The notes beneath the pieces were generated by a model. It saw nothing but the letters and a program-made list of their open reading frames with translations, did no database searches and was not told where the DNA came from. The translations under genes and the position numbers were made by a program. 64,000 bases of DNA, from NCBI GenBank assembly GCA_044356305.1, contig JBIKWM010000017.1, positions 4,898-68,897 of the forward strand, given 5' to 3'. This DNA is from JBIKWM01 sp044356305 (lineage in GTDB: Bacteria > Bacteroidota > Bacteroidia > UBA10329). Positions 1 to 8,839 of the stretch are shown one piece after another; within the stretch, counting starts at the first letter, position 1; each line of letters starts with the position of its first letter.

Positions 1-320
1 CCTGCACCCACAATGCAGATAGTTTGTCTGATGATCTGTTCCGGCATCTGAGATATTCGCGATCGCACAGGCCGATGGGCTATTGAGCGGCCGAAGGAAT
101 GAGAGATTTCGCCAACGGCCTCATGCCACGGACAGGTTCAGTTCGGGTGGCGAATTACACCATTATGTTGATGCGCAGTGCATCTGTTCAGCCACTTTGT
201 TAGGGTGCGTGAATTTGGGCGCAGGAATTCAGGGCGAAGGATATCGGGCGCATGCCGTGCGCCCTTTTAAATTGATTGGATGCTTTTGGCCAAGCCGATG
301 CCTGCAATCACTGCCAGCAT

Positions 321-593
321 GATTGCGATCGGCCCGTGCAGGGTTGCGATCTGTCCGTGCAGGGTTGCGATCTGTCCTTGCAGGGTTGCGATCGGCCCGT
401 GCAGGGTTGCGATCAGTCCGTGCAGGGCTGCGATCGGCCCGTGCAGGGTTGCGATCAGTCCATGCAGGGTTGCGGTCTTTCCGTGCAGGGTTGCGATCGG
501 CCCGTGCAGGGTTGCGATCGGCCCGTGCAGGGTTGCGATCGGCCCGTGCAGGGTTGCGATCAGTCCATGCAGGGTTGCGATCTCTCCGAACAA
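321..593. repeat. 21-bp tandem array A (GATC-centred, 13 units)
   Basis: Thirteen head-to-tail units of exactly 21 bp. Each reads GTTGCGATC, then three variable bases, then CC(G/A/T)TGCAGG. The variable triplet is GGC, TGT, AGT, TTT or TCT; the rest is almost invariant. The last unit decays into CCGAACAAGGC. Unit length equals about two helical turns, so every GATC lies on the same DNA face. Confidence 0.95.
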
Positions 594-720
594 GGCTACT
601 TTGCTCACCCCCCACCCCTTTTTATTGAACCAGTGGCGTGGGTTCTGGACAAGGGGGAGGGCTTTTTGCAGGTCGGATAACTCGTCTCTGCAGATCAGAT
701 TCGATCTTGTCCATAACCTC

Positions 721-909
721 AGCAGATCTTTCAGTACCGCCAGCGTACTTCTACAGTACCTCAGCGGCTGTTTCCGTACCGCAAGCGTACTTCTACAGTA
801 CCCAAGCGGCTTTCTCCGGGCTTCCAGCGGCTTTCTGCGTACCGCAAGCGGATTTCTCCGGGCGTTCAGCGGCTTTCTGCGTACCGCAAGCAGGCGCTAC
901 CGTACCGTA
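721..909. repeat. 21-bp tandem array B (GTACC/TTTCT, 9 units)
   Basis: Nine units of exactly 21 bp, each beginning AGC. Two sub-types interleave: AGCGTACTTCTACAGTACC-type and AGCGG(C/A)TTTCT-type, the latter ending in either GCGTACCGCA or CCGGGC. Divergence between units is higher than in array A, but the register never slips. Confidence 0.9.
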
Positions 910-1015
910 GAAGTGCGCTGCTTGGCCATCGAAACGCAGACCGACATGCATCTGTACCCGTGTGCGGCCAACGAAGCTGTCACAACGTGCTGAGACATTT
1001 CTTTTGACATTCCTA

Positions 1016-1141
1016 ACACTCAAGCGATCTCTCCAAACACTCAAGCGATCGTCCCAAACACTCAAGCGATCGTCCCAAACACTCAAGCGATCGGCCCAAA
1101 CACTCAAGCGATCGGCCCAAACACTCAAGCGATCGGTCTCC
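1016..1141. repeat. 21-bp tandem array C (ACACTCAAGCGATC, 6 units)
   Basis: Six units of exactly 21 bp, each beginning ACACTCAAGCGATC followed by a variable triplet (TCT, GTC, GGC, GGT) and C(C)CAA. The core GCGATC-NNN-CC is the same as in array A about 420 bp upstream, while the flanking half of the unit is different. Confidence 0.95.
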
Positions 1142-1326
1142 CAGCTTTTCCCGTACTTCGGGTGTAAGTACCTGTAGTTTACCCGTTTCTCTCTACCTAA
1201 ATATAGGGCCCCGATCTTCCGCCTGCCGCTACGACCAGCTAAACCTCATACACCCTGCCCATGAACCTAAAATTGTTGAACTTTGGTGAACTGAACAGAT
1301 GGGAAGGCATGAGAAGACAGGCTACT

Positions 1327-1484
1327 GGGTGGGCTGGAGCCCACCGAATAGAACGGACGAGGGAAAGACCCTCGCCCGAGTGCAACGCACAGCCTCGCTC
1401 GGGCGGGTGGGCTGGAGCCCACCGAATAGAACGGACGAGGGAAAGACCCTCGCCCGAGTGCAACGCACAGCCTCGCTCGGGCGG
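1327..1484. repeat. two-copy 78-bp direct repeat with internal hairpins
   Basis: Two essentially identical 78-bp copies lie head to tail. Each contains three nested inverted repeats: GTGGGCT/AGCCCAC with a 2-base loop, GAGGG/CCCTC with a 5-base loop, and CGCCCGAG/CTCGGGCG around about 17 bases. The transcript of each copy could fold into a compact three-stem structure. No open frame over it looks real. Confidence 0.9.
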
Positions 1485-1686
1485 GGACGTGAATCGGACA
1501 TAGTTCGACCCAATGCAGCACGGGTCTTTCGGGCCGATTACCTTGCCAGAGCACCGAAAGGACACCCAGACCCATCAAGCGTCCCGCAGGATCACTTTTT
1601 CATTATTAAAGTGGGGCGGTCGGTTACGCGCATGGCATTGGCCATGGCATGCGTAAGTAATTTGGCACACACCAAAGGCACGGCAC

Positions 1687-2550
1687 TTGGCGCCCATCAC
1701 CGACAGCACCGCGATACCGTTGCACAACCTGCATGCAGGGGGCGAGACCAGCCTGTTCATCCGTGCCATTTCGCACAGCAACCAGTACGACTTTACACGC
1801 AGGCACCGCCACAGCTATTACGAGATCCTGTTCTTTGAGAAGGGGGGTGGCCGCCAGCTCATCGACTTTCAGGACATGGAGGTGCAGGACCACGCCTGCT
1901 ATCTGGTGCACCCCAACCAGATACACCTGCTCAACCGTCACCCCGATTCGCGCGGGCGGCTCATCCAGTTCCGTGCGGGCGCGGTGATATCAGCGCAGGT
2001 GCTGACCAGGCTGCGCGGTCGGATTTGGGACGGGGTGGGGGCGGCCGTTTATGAGAACGACCCCACGCGCTCTGCTGCCTTTGCGCTACTGCTCGACCAG
2101 TTACTGCAGGGGCCCGTTGACCCCGAGCACCACTCAGAGCGCAACCTGCATCTGCTTCAGGTGCTGCTGTTTGACCTGCTCGATGTGCAGCAGGAAACCC
2201 AGGGTGTGCGTCCGTCTGATTCTGACCTGAACCGCTTCCTGCAACTGGTCGATGCACACTTCAAGGAGCAGCATTCCGTGCAGTTTTACCTCAGTCGGCT
2301 CGATGTGAGCGAGAAACGTCTGGGTGGCCTCACACGGCAGCATCTGGGTGTATCGCCCCTGCAGGCCATACACCAGCGGCTACTGCTCGAGATAAGGCGG
2401 TCGCTGCTCTTTGCCGAGGATTCGCACAAGGAGATGGCCTATGCGCTGGGCTTCGACAGCCCATCGAGCTTTTCGGCCTTTGTGAAGAAGAAGACCGGCA
2501 TGGCCCCCTCTGAGCTGCAGGCGGCCGTGGGCGGAATTCAAAAGGGATAG
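1687..2550 (+). CDS. AraC-family transcriptional regulator
   Basis: Predicted DNA-binding regulator of 287 residues. The N-terminal half looks like an AraC-type cupin sensor, with HRHSYYEILFF at residues 40-50 (the HxH-x-E pattern of effector-binding cupins). The last ~95 residues form the two-helix-turn-helix AraC domain, including LAEDSHKEMA-like spacing and GFDSPSSFSAFVKKKTGMAPSEL, the characteristic second HTH. The only usable start is TTG at 1687, because a stop at 1654 closes the frame and the first internal ATG would delete the cupin. The effector and targets cannot be read from sequence; the following T9SS gene lies close downstream on the same strand. Confidence 0.88.
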   Translation: MAPITDSTAIPLHNLHAGGETSLFIRAISHSNQYDFTRRHRHSYYEILFFEKGGGRQLIDFQDMEVQDHACYLVHPNQIHLLNRHPDSRGRLIQFRAGAVISAQVLTRLRGRIWDGVGAAVYENDPTRSAAFALLLDQLLQGPVDPEHHSERNLHLLQVLLFDLLDVQQETQGVRPSDSDLNRFLQLVDAHFKEQHSVQFYLSRLDVSEKRLGGLTRQHLGVSPLQAIHQRLLLEIRRSLLFAEDSHKEMAYALGFDSPSSFSAFVKKKTGMAPSELQAAVGGIQKG

Positions 2551-2637
2551 GCCGGAATTCCTAACAGCCCTGCATGGGGGCCTCAGGACATTTGTGGTGC
2601 TGAATGCAACTGAATGTTCAACCAACACTACCTGATC

Positions 2638-3891
2638 ATGCGTACCACCCTTTCACTCCTTGCCCTCTGCACCCTGTGCACCAGTGCCCTGGCCCAGATG
2701 TCGTGGCATGCCATTAGCTCGGGCACCGACCGCGAGCTGCGCTCCATCCAGTTTGTGAACGACCAGATAGGCTACATAGGTGGCGACAGCACCTTGCTGC
2801 GCACCACCGATGGCGGCCTGACGTGGACAGCCGTGGCCATTGACACCATTCCCATCAATGCGTGGCAGCAGCTCGACATCTACGACATGCACTGGTTCAA
2901 CGAGAACCACGGCATCATCATGTCGGGCATCTGGTCGGGCGCATTCGAGACCTTCGATGGCGGCACCAGTTGGGTCACCGTGCCCTTCGCCCACAACGGT
3001 TTCTGCCAGACCACCGCGGTGCACTTCATTGACCAGACCACCGGGTTTGCAGGTGGGGCGGGCTGTTTTGAGGGACACATTATAGACCGGTTTGCCAACG
3101 GCACGTGGGCCGAGACCACCGACCCCGAAAGCTGGGACCCGCAGAGCTGGATATCGGCCATCGGGTTCAGAGATGCTGACCTTGGGCTGGCAGGTACTGC
3201 CAACGGCACCCTGCTGCGCACCACCGATGGCGGCCTCACTTGGGACTCGGTACCCAACGTGGCGGGCGATTCGGCCATCACCGATTTCATCTTCCATGCC
3301 GATGGCCGCATCCGTGCCACCCATCGCTATGGCGAGGCCTTCGGCATCATGATCAGTACCGATGACGGACTGACATGGCAGTACGACAACGAGACATCCA
3401 CCTTTTTCTATCCCAAGATGAATGCCGCCCACATAGACGGCATAGGCACCACCTACCTGGGCGGTATGGAGACCAACAGCAACATCAACGGGGTCATATT
3501 CAACGACCGTGGCGGTTTCTGGAACTGGGACATGGTGGACGAGCCGGTGAATGACATCGCCTCGCACTCGGACAGTATCACGTTCCTGGTGGGGGATAGC
3601 GGTTCCATCCGTGTCAACATCGACCCCATCCTGCTCGGCCTGTCCACGGCCACAGAAGGCATCGGGTTTCAGCTCGCCCCCAACCCGGTGCACGACCTTG
3701 TACGGATAAGCGGCATCACGGGCACCATAGGCTACATCCGCATCCTGGATATGGCGGGTAGGGAAGTGGCGGGCGTCTCCGCGCCCACCATCGCCACAGG
3801 CATCGATGTGTCACACCTTCGGGCCGGTACATATTCCCTCTCTGTTCAGACCGACATGGGCATCGGTACCCGGATGTTCATCAAGGATTGA
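2638..3891 (+). CDS. secreted BNR/YCF48-like repeat protein with T9SS sorting domain
   Basis: A 417-residue exported protein. I chose ATG 2638 because it begins directly with the signal peptide MRTTLSLLALCTLCTSALAQ; a frame open from 2614 adds eight unlikely residues. The body repeats the element LLRTTDGGLTW (about residues 53-63 and again near 195), typical of Asp-box/BNR or YCF48-like beta-propellers. The final ~75 residues start at APNPVHD and end in a beta-rich segment finishing MFIKD, matching T9SS type A sorting domains, so the protein is probably exported across the outer membrane and anchored or released. Its ligand is unknown. Confidence 0.85.
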   Translation: MRTTLSLLALCTLCTSALAQMSWHAISSGTDRELRSIQFVNDQIGYIGGDSTLLRTTDGGLTWTAVAIDTIPINAWQQLDIYDMHWFNENHGIIMSGIWSGAFETFDGGTSWVTVPFAHNGFCQTTAVHFIDQTTGFAGGAGCFEGHIIDRFANGTWAETTDPESWDPQSWISAIGFRDADLGLAGTANGTLLRTTDGGLTWDSVPNVAGDSAITDFIFHADGRIRATHRYGEAFGIMISTDDGLTWQYDNETSTFFYPKMNAAHIDGIGTTYLGGMETNSNINGVIFNDRGGFWNWDMVDEPVNDIASHSDSITFLVGDSGSIRVNIDPILLGLSTATEGIGFQLAPNPVHDLVRISGITGTIGYIRILDMAGREVAGVSAPTIATGIDVSHLRAGTYSLSVQTDMGIGTRMFIKD

Positions 3892-4021
3892 TCAGTTCCT
3901 GCATCGCGCCTACTGGGCAAACGGCATAATACCTTTCACAACGTGGTGCACCTCATTGGCCCTTCTGGCATGACCCATATAGCTCCGTTGCAGCCCTTGG
4001 CTGCATAGGCAACGGGTAAAT

Positions 4022-4052
4022 AAAAAAAGGCCGAGGACAACGCCTCGGCCTT
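4022..4052 (-). terminator. intrinsic terminator of the fasciclin gene
   Basis: The stem AAGGCCGAGG/CCTCGGCCTT with a 6-base loop lies just past the stop of the minus-strand fasciclin gene. Read on the minus strand it is followed by seven T residues, the standard rho-independent layout. Confidence 0.9.
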
Positions 4053-4077
4053 CTACTTCAGGGATTTTCCGTGTGCA

Positions 4078-4578
4078 TCAGGGCATCAGAACGGTATCGA
4101 TCACGTGCACCACACCGTTCGATCCTTTGAGGTCGGCAATGGCCACAATGGCTGATCCGCCCTTGGCATCTGTCAGCATCACCTTGTCGCCTTTCATCGA
4201 CAAGGTCAGCTTGCCTCCGTTCACGGTCTTCACCTCGGCCTTTCCGTTCCCTTTCTTGATGGCGGCCACCACGGCTGCGGCATCCAGGTTGCCTGCCACC
4301 ACATGGTAGGTGAGGATGCCGCTGAGCGTGCCTTTGGACTCCGGCTTGAGCAGCGACTCAACGGTGCCTGCGGGCAGTTTTGCAAAAGCCGAATTGGTAG
4401 GGGCAAAGACCGTGAAGGGGCCTTTCCCTTTCAGAGTGCCCACGAGGTCGGCAGCCTTCACTGCAGTAACCAGCGTGGTATGGTCGGCTGAGCCTATGGC
4501 TATGTCGACCACATCTTTCTGGGCCGATGCCGTATAGCTGGTCATTACAAAGGCGAGGAGGGCGAGAAACTTGTTCAT
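4078..4578 (-). CDS. secreted fasciclin (FAS1) domain protein
   Basis: A 166-residue single-domain FAS1 protein. Start at 4578 gives a clean signal peptide MNKFLALLAFVMTSYTASAQ; the frame is open further upstream but with no secretory N-terminus. The domain carries the H1-type motif GPFTVFAPTNSAFAKLP, the central YHVVAGNLDAAAV and the terminal NGVVHVIDTVLMP (H2). FAS1 proteins are extracellular adhesion modules, and single-domain versions of about 160 residues are common in Bacteroidota. It stands alone, transcribed away from the exporter operon, with its own terminator. Confidence 0.95.
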   Translation of the reverse strand: MNKFLALLAFVMTSYTASAQKDVVDIAIGSADHTTLVTAVKAADLVGTLKGKGPFTVFAPTNSAFAKLPAGTVESLLKPESKGTLSGILTYHVVAGNLDAAAVVAAIKKGNGKAEVKTVNGGKLTLSMKGDKVMLTDAKGGSAIVAIADLKGSNGVVHVIDTVLMP

Positions 4579-4643
4579 TATGGGTAAGTGTTTTGGTTTG
4601 GGACGGAACGAATGCGCATCATGTTTGTTCACTAATAAATTTG

Positions 4644-4658
4644 AAAAGTTAAACAAAA
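4644..4658 (-). promoter_or_regulatory. AT-rich promoter-like element upstream of fasciclin gene
   Basis: On the minus strand a TTTTGTTTAACTTTT element lies about 65 bp before the fasciclin start, in the only strongly AT-rich stretch of this intergenic region. Placement and composition fit a promoter or activator site; the cognate sigma factor or regulator is unknown. Confidence 0.3.
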
Positions 4659-4818
4659 TAGTGACGCATCAAGGTCTGCCCGAACAACATGTGCCCATGC
4701 CACCTGCCTTGCATCCCCCTTATGGAACGGGCTGCACCGCTCCCGTCATTGATTTCTATCAGCCTTGGAGCTGACCAACCCTGCCGACATGGGTTGCCAG
4801 CAGGATATTTTTGACCCA

Positions 4819-5901
4819 ATGGTGAAACAGGCAATGACTGTCGTGGCGGTGGCAATGTCAATCAGTTGTGGCAGGCCCACCGAGACCACACGCCCCATCG
4901 AAGGTCCTATCACCGAATCGGTGTATGCCTCGGGGGTGATTGAGAGCAAAGGGCAGCACGAGGTCTATGCCACGGTGAGCGGCATAGTGGACCAGGTCTT
5001 TGTGAATGAGGGCGACACGGTGCAGGTGGGCACCCCCATCCTGTCCATTTTCAACGAGGCACAGCGCATCAGCAAGGAGAATGCCCTGCTGGCGGCCTCG
5101 TTTGCCGATATGAGGACCAATGAGGACAAACTGCGCGATGTGCAGTTGCAGATTGCCAACGCCAGGTCGCGGATGGTGAATGACTCACTTCAACTCGATA
5201 GGCAGAAAAGGCTATGGGCAAAGGAGATAGGGTCGAAGGTGGAGCTGGAGCAGCAGCAGCTGGCCTACGACAACTCGGCCAGTGCCCACCAACAGGCGCT
5301 GATCAGGCTGGCCGACCTGCAGCGGCAATTGGAGTACAACGCCCGTCAGAGCCGGAACAACCTGCGTATATCAGACCGCATGGAGAGCGACTACCTGCCG
5401 CGCAGCACCATGCGCGGCATGGTGTACCATGTGCTGAAGCGGAAAGGGGAGATGGTGGGGCCACAGACGCCTTTGGCCATTGTGGGCAGCGCCACCGATT
5501 TTGTGCTCAAGATGCAGGTGGACGAGCAGGACATTTTCAGGGTGAAGGCTGGGCAGCAGGTACTGGTCACGCTCGAGAGCTACCGCGATCAGGTGTTTGA
5601 GGCCCGTGTGACCAAAGTGAACCCTCTGATGAATGAGCGCAACAAAACCTTTGAGGTCGAGGCCGGGTTTGTAAAAATGCCCGAGAGACTGTTGCCCAAC
5701 ATCACCTTCGAGGCCAACATCATTGTGCAGGAAAAGGACCGCGCGCTCGTACTGCCGCGCAGGTTCATGCTCACTGATTCCACTGTGGTGCTCACATCGG
5801 GCGACACGGTGTCGGTGGCCATTGGCCTGAGCGACTATCAGCGGGTGGAGATTCGCTCGGGCCTCGATGCGTCTGACGAGGTGGTGCTGCCGGCCTCATG
5901 A
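4819..5901 (+). CDS. HlyD/MacA-type periplasmic adaptor lipoprotein of an ABC exporter
   Basis: A 360-residue membrane-fusion protein linking an inner-membrane ABC transporter to an outer-membrane channel. Start 4819 gives a short hydrophobic leader with the lipobox SISC followed by GRPTE. A lipoyl half-motif (VYATVSGIVDQVFVNEGDTV, about residues 53-72) is followed by a ~90-residue charged coiled-coil hairpin (about residues 98-190), then the second lipoyl half and beta-barrel domain. The stop codon overlaps the next ATG (ATGA), so it is translationally coupled to the permease gene. Substrate is unknown; MacA-like adaptors serve macrolide, peptide or lipoprotein-type exporters. Confidence 0.88.
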   Translation: MVKQAMTVVAVAMSISCGRPTETTRPIEGPITESVYASGVIESKGQHEVYATVSGIVDQVFVNEGDTVQVGTPILSIFNEAQRISKENALLAASFADMRTNEDKLRDVQLQIANARSRMVNDSLQLDRQKRLWAKEIGSKVELEQQQLAYDNSASAHQQALIRLADLQRQLEYNARQSRNNLRISDRMESDYLPRSTMRGMVYHVLKRKGEMVGPQTPLAIVGSATDFVLKMQVDEQDIFRVKAGQQVLVTLESYRDQVFEARVTKVNPLMNERNKTFEVEAGFVKMPERLLPNITFEANIIVQEKDRALVLPRRFMLTDSTVVLTSGDTVSVAIGLSDYQRVEIRSGLDASDEVVLPAS

Positions 5902-7157
5902 CGCGGATGCTCATTTTCCGTATCTCATGGGCCCTGATGACCGCCCGTTGGCGGCAGACCCTTGTGGCGGCCATTGGCGTCACCTTCAGCATCACCATGT
6001 TCATCGCCCTGCTCGGTTTCATGCAGGGTCTGAACAGGTTGCTCGATGGCCTGATCATGAACCGTACGGCTCACATCAGGCTCTACAACGAGATCGGTCC
6101 CAATCCGCAGCAGCCCGTTGACCTGGCCTCAGCCTACACGGGGCACTATCATTTCATCCGTTCCATCCGCCCGAAGGACAGCCCGCAACGGCTGCACGAC
6201 AGCGGCACCATCCTAAAGGCCCTGCGTGCCGATGGGCGCGTACTGGGCGTGGCACCCAAGGTGACGGCACAGGTGTTCTTCAATGTGGGCACCACCGACA
6301 TTTCGGGTGTCATCAATGGCATTGATGTGGAGGCCGAGGCCCGCCTCTTTGTGTTCAATGATTATGTGGCCGCTGGCCGCTCCATCAACCTTGTGAACAC
6401 CCCGAACAGCATCATTCTGGGTATTGGCGCAGCCGAGAAGATGATGGCCCGCGTTGGCGATATGGTGCAGGTTACCACCTCGCGTGGCGACCGGATGCAA
6501 CTGAAGGTGGTGGGTTATTTCCAGTCGGGCATACAGGAGGTGGATGCCGTGCAGAGCTATGCCTCGTTGGTCACCGCCCAGAAACTACTGGGAGAGAACA
6601 CCAGCTATGTCACCGACATTCAGGTGAAGCTGAAAGATGTGCGCCAGTCGTATGCCGTGGCTCAGGAGTTTGCCCACATCTACAGGGTCGATGCCATCGA
6701 TTTCAATACCGCCAATGCCCAGTTCGAGACCGGTAGCTCCGTACGGACCCTTATCTCCTATGCCGTGGGTATCACCCTGCTGGTGGTGGCCGGCTTCGGC
6801 ATCTACAACATTCTGAACATGATGATCTATGATAAGATGGACTCCATTGCCATACTCAAGGCAACTGGGTTCTCGGGCTCCGATGTCAATGCCATCTTCA
6901 TCTTCATTGCTCTGAGCATCGGTGTTTTTGGCGGATTGCTCGGACTCATTCTGGGGCTTGGCACCTCTGTGGCCATTGACCAGATTCCTTTTAATACCCC
7001 GGCCTTGCCCACGGTAAAGACCTATCCCATCGACTACGACCCTTGGTTCTATCTCATAGCCACCCTGTTCTCGCTCATCACCACCTATCTGGCCGGCTAC
7101 CTGCCCGCCCGCAAGGCCAGCGCGGTAGACCCTGTTGACATCATCAGAGGCAAATGA
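5898..7157 (+). CDS. FtsX/MacB-type ABC transporter permease
   Basis: A 419-residue permease in the FtsX/LolC/MacB superfamily. One transmembrane helix near the N-terminus (about residues 20-45) is followed by a ~220-residue periplasmic domain, then three C-terminal helices in the usual order, the first containing GITLLVVAGFGIYNILNMM. The end is the family signature PARKASAVDPVDIIRGK. It overlaps the adaptor gene by 4 bp. Its likely ATPase partner is at 8150, separated by a lipoprotein gene. This architecture uses ATP to drive an adaptor-linked mechanotransmission cycle. Confidence 0.9.
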   Translation: MTRMLIFRISWALMTARWRQTLVAAIGVTFSITMFIALLGFMQGLNRLLDGLIMNRTAHIRLYNEIGPNPQQPVDLASAYTGHYHFIRSIRPKDSPQRLHDSGTILKALRADGRVLGVAPKVTAQVFFNVGTTDISGVINGIDVEAEARLFVFNDYVAAGRSINLVNTPNSIILGIGAAEKMMARVGDMVQVTTSRGDRMQLKVVGYFQSGIQEVDAVQSYASLVTAQKLLGENTSYVTDIQVKLKDVRQSYAVAQEFAHIYRVDAIDFNTANAQFETGSSVRTLISYAVGITLLVVAGFGIYNILNMMIYDKMDSIAILKATGFSGSDVNAIFIFIALSIGVFGGLLGLILGLGTSVAIDQIPFNTPALPTVKTYPIDYDPWFYLIATLFSLITTYLAGYLPARKASAVDPVDIIRGK

Positions 7158-7342
7158 TGTTGGCCCAATTGGCAATTGACCATATCCACTGAACCGGTAT
7201 TTTCTCTCGTATCTATTTCTTTCAATGATTATTTATATCTCATGGGTTAACCACTTGGCCATGAAGGGTCATATGTGCTGATGATCGATATCATATTGTC
7301 AGAGCAGAGCAGGGGCAAGCTTTGTAAAAAGAATAGAACCCC

Positions 7343-8119
7343 ATGAAACGCTTGTGGCTTTTGATTGCTTTGATGCCCACCTTGTTCACCGCCTGTGACG
7401 AGGATAAGTATGATGATGACCAATATGGAGACCACTGCCTTGTAAGTAGGGTAGAGGTGTCCCTTGGGGCTACACTAATGTCCACCACCACCATCGACTA
7501 TGATCAGTACGATCGTGTCATTGCTATGGACATCAGCACGTCAGGACAGAACAGCGGACGAATGGAGGTGGTCTACAACAACGGCATGGCTTTCTTCGAC
7601 TATTACACAGGTAATGAACTGAAACAGACGGCCGAAGCCACACTCAACCAAAGGGGCGATATAGTAGCCGTGGTCATTTACAATGAGGCAGGAACTGAGG
7701 TGGGAGGGTTGGATTTCGTTTACAATTCACTCAATCAGGCGGTGAGTCTCAGCGGTCAGGACCCGATAACAGGGGTCAATGGCTCGGTCGGTATCACTTG
7801 GGCAAATGGAAATCCTGTGACTTTCAGTTCACCCGAGGGGCCTCTTCAATGCGAGTACTTTGTAGGTCAGCGGTCATCATTCAATCTTGGAGTAGGCAAC
7901 GCGGCATTGCTTTTTCAACCCTTTGTTGCCAATTTCGCAATGATGTATTCCACTGACCTCATCAAGTATTTTGATAAGACCTCAATACAAGGGGAAACAA
8001 CGCACTTCGAATACGATAAGGATAGTGACGATAAGGTCCGGGAAATATACTGGAGCAGTACTTCGAGCGGTATTTTTGGTACCACTCGCGTAAGCTACGA
8101 GTGTCATACTTCTCATTGA
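7343..8119 (+). CDS. hypothetical lipoprotein lying between exporter permease and ATPase genes
   Basis: A 258-residue protein with signal peptide MKRLWLLIALMPTLFTAC (lipobox FTAC) and an acidic, Asp-rich stretch just after the cysteine. The mature part is beta-rich, with repeated YDQYDRV / VYNSLNQ-type segments resembling the YD-like strands of Bacteroidota DUF4595-type lipoproteins; that assignment is tentative. It has its own 5' spacer of 185 bp after the permease and only 30 bp before the ATPase gene. Its base composition is noticeably more AT-rich than both neighbours, suggesting later insertion into the exporter operon. Function unknown. Confidence 0.8.
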   Translation: MKRLWLLIALMPTLFTACDEDKYDDDQYGDHCLVSRVEVSLGATLMSTTTIDYDQYDRVIAMDISTSGQNSGRMEVVYNNGMAFFDYYTGNELKQTAEATLNQRGDIVAVVIYNEAGTEVGGLDFVYNSLNQAVSLSGQDPITGVNGSVGITWANGNPVTFSSPEGPLQCEYFVGQRSSFNLGVGNAALLFQPFVANFAMMYSTDLIKYFDKTSIQGETTHFEYDKDSDDKVREIYWSSTSSGIFGTTRVSYECHTSH

Positions 8120-8149
8120 TAGCCCTTTAAGCCTTGCCATCTTCAGCCA

Positions 8150-8839
8150 ATGAGCGGTAGCGACAACATGGTTCTAGAGGCCAAGGCCATTACCAAGTAC
8201 TTTCATGACCCTGTGAAGGTGCAGGTGCTCAAGGAGGTGAGCTTCTCTATGGCCAAGGGCGAGTTCGTTTCGGTCATTGGCAAGTCTGGCTGCGGCAAAT
8301 CGACCCTGCTGTACATACTCTCCACCATGGACACTGATTATGAGGGAGAGCTGTGCATCAATGGCGAATCGACACGGCATCGTACCGAGGCTGAATTGGC
8401 CAGAGTGCGCAACGAACACATCGGATTTGTTTTCCAGTTCCACTATCTGCTCAACGAATTCTCGGTCCTTCAGAATGTCATGCTACCTGGGCTCAAGCTT
8501 GGAAAGCACTCCACAGCAGAGGTGGAACACTGCGCCTACGAAAAACTCAGACTGTTGGGCATTGAGGGCGAGGCCAGAAAGACCCCCAATCAGCTCTCAG
8601 GCGGGCAGAAACAGCGGGTGGCCATTGCCCGCGCACTTATCAATGATCCACTCATTGTCATGGGCGATGAGCCCACGGGCAACCTCGACAGCAGGAACAG
8701 CGATATCGTTTTCAACATCTTCAAGGAACTGGCCGCTGGCCTTGGCCAGTCGCTGCTCATTGTCACCCACGACAACGACTTTGCCTCGCGCACCGACCGC
8801 ATCATTGAAATGGAGGACGGCCGCATCATCCGCATGTGA
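8150..8839 (+). CDS. LolD/MacB-like ABC transporter ATP-binding protein
   Basis: A 229-residue ATPase with all canonical motifs: Walker A GKSGCGKST (residues 44-52), Q-loop region FVFQFHYLLNEFSVLQN, signature LSGGQKQR, Walker B LIVMGDEPTGN and the switch His in LLIVTHD. The LNEFSVLQN and DEPTGNLDSRN segments are typical of the lipoprotein/macrolide exporter group. It is the obvious partner of the permease at 5898 although a lipoprotein gene separates them. Expected to sit on the cytoplasmic face of the inner membrane as a dimer. Confidence 0.93.
   Translation: MSGSDNMVLEAKAITKYFHDPVKVQVLKEVSFSMAKGEFVSVIGKSGCGKSTLLYILSTMDTDYEGELCINGESTRHRTEAELARVRNEHIGFVFQFHYLLNEFSVLQNVMLPGLKLGKHSTAEVEHCAYEKLRLLGIEGEARKTPNQLSGGQKQRVAIARALINDPLIVMGDEPTGNLDSRNSDIVFNIFKELAAGLGQSLLIVTHDNDFASRTDRIIEMEDGRIIRM

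Larger units (their letters stand above)
1..1686. other. gene-free repeat-rich region
   Basis: No convincing coding sequence is present. Open frames across this stretch are by-products of 21-bp periodicity: a 21-bp unit keeps several frames open at once and gives 7-residue repeats in each. The stretch contains three separate tandem arrays and a duplicated 78-bp element, listed individually. Positions 1-320, 594-720, 910-1015 and 1142-1326 hold no recognisable gene, RNA or terminator. Confidence 0.75.

Noticed and set aside
229..680. Open frames on both strands over array A that would encode 7-residue repeat proteins
   Set aside because: A 21-bp repeat leaves several frames open at once and each yields a heptad repeat. 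No signal peptide, start context or codon bias supports any of them.
321..1141. CRISPR array
   Set aside because: Units are contiguous 21-bp repeats without unique spacers, and no cas genes are present.
2653..3693. Long minus-strand frame opposite the T9SS gene
   Set aside because: It is the GC-driven shadow of the plus-strand gene, which has a signal peptide and sorting domain. The opposite frame has neither.
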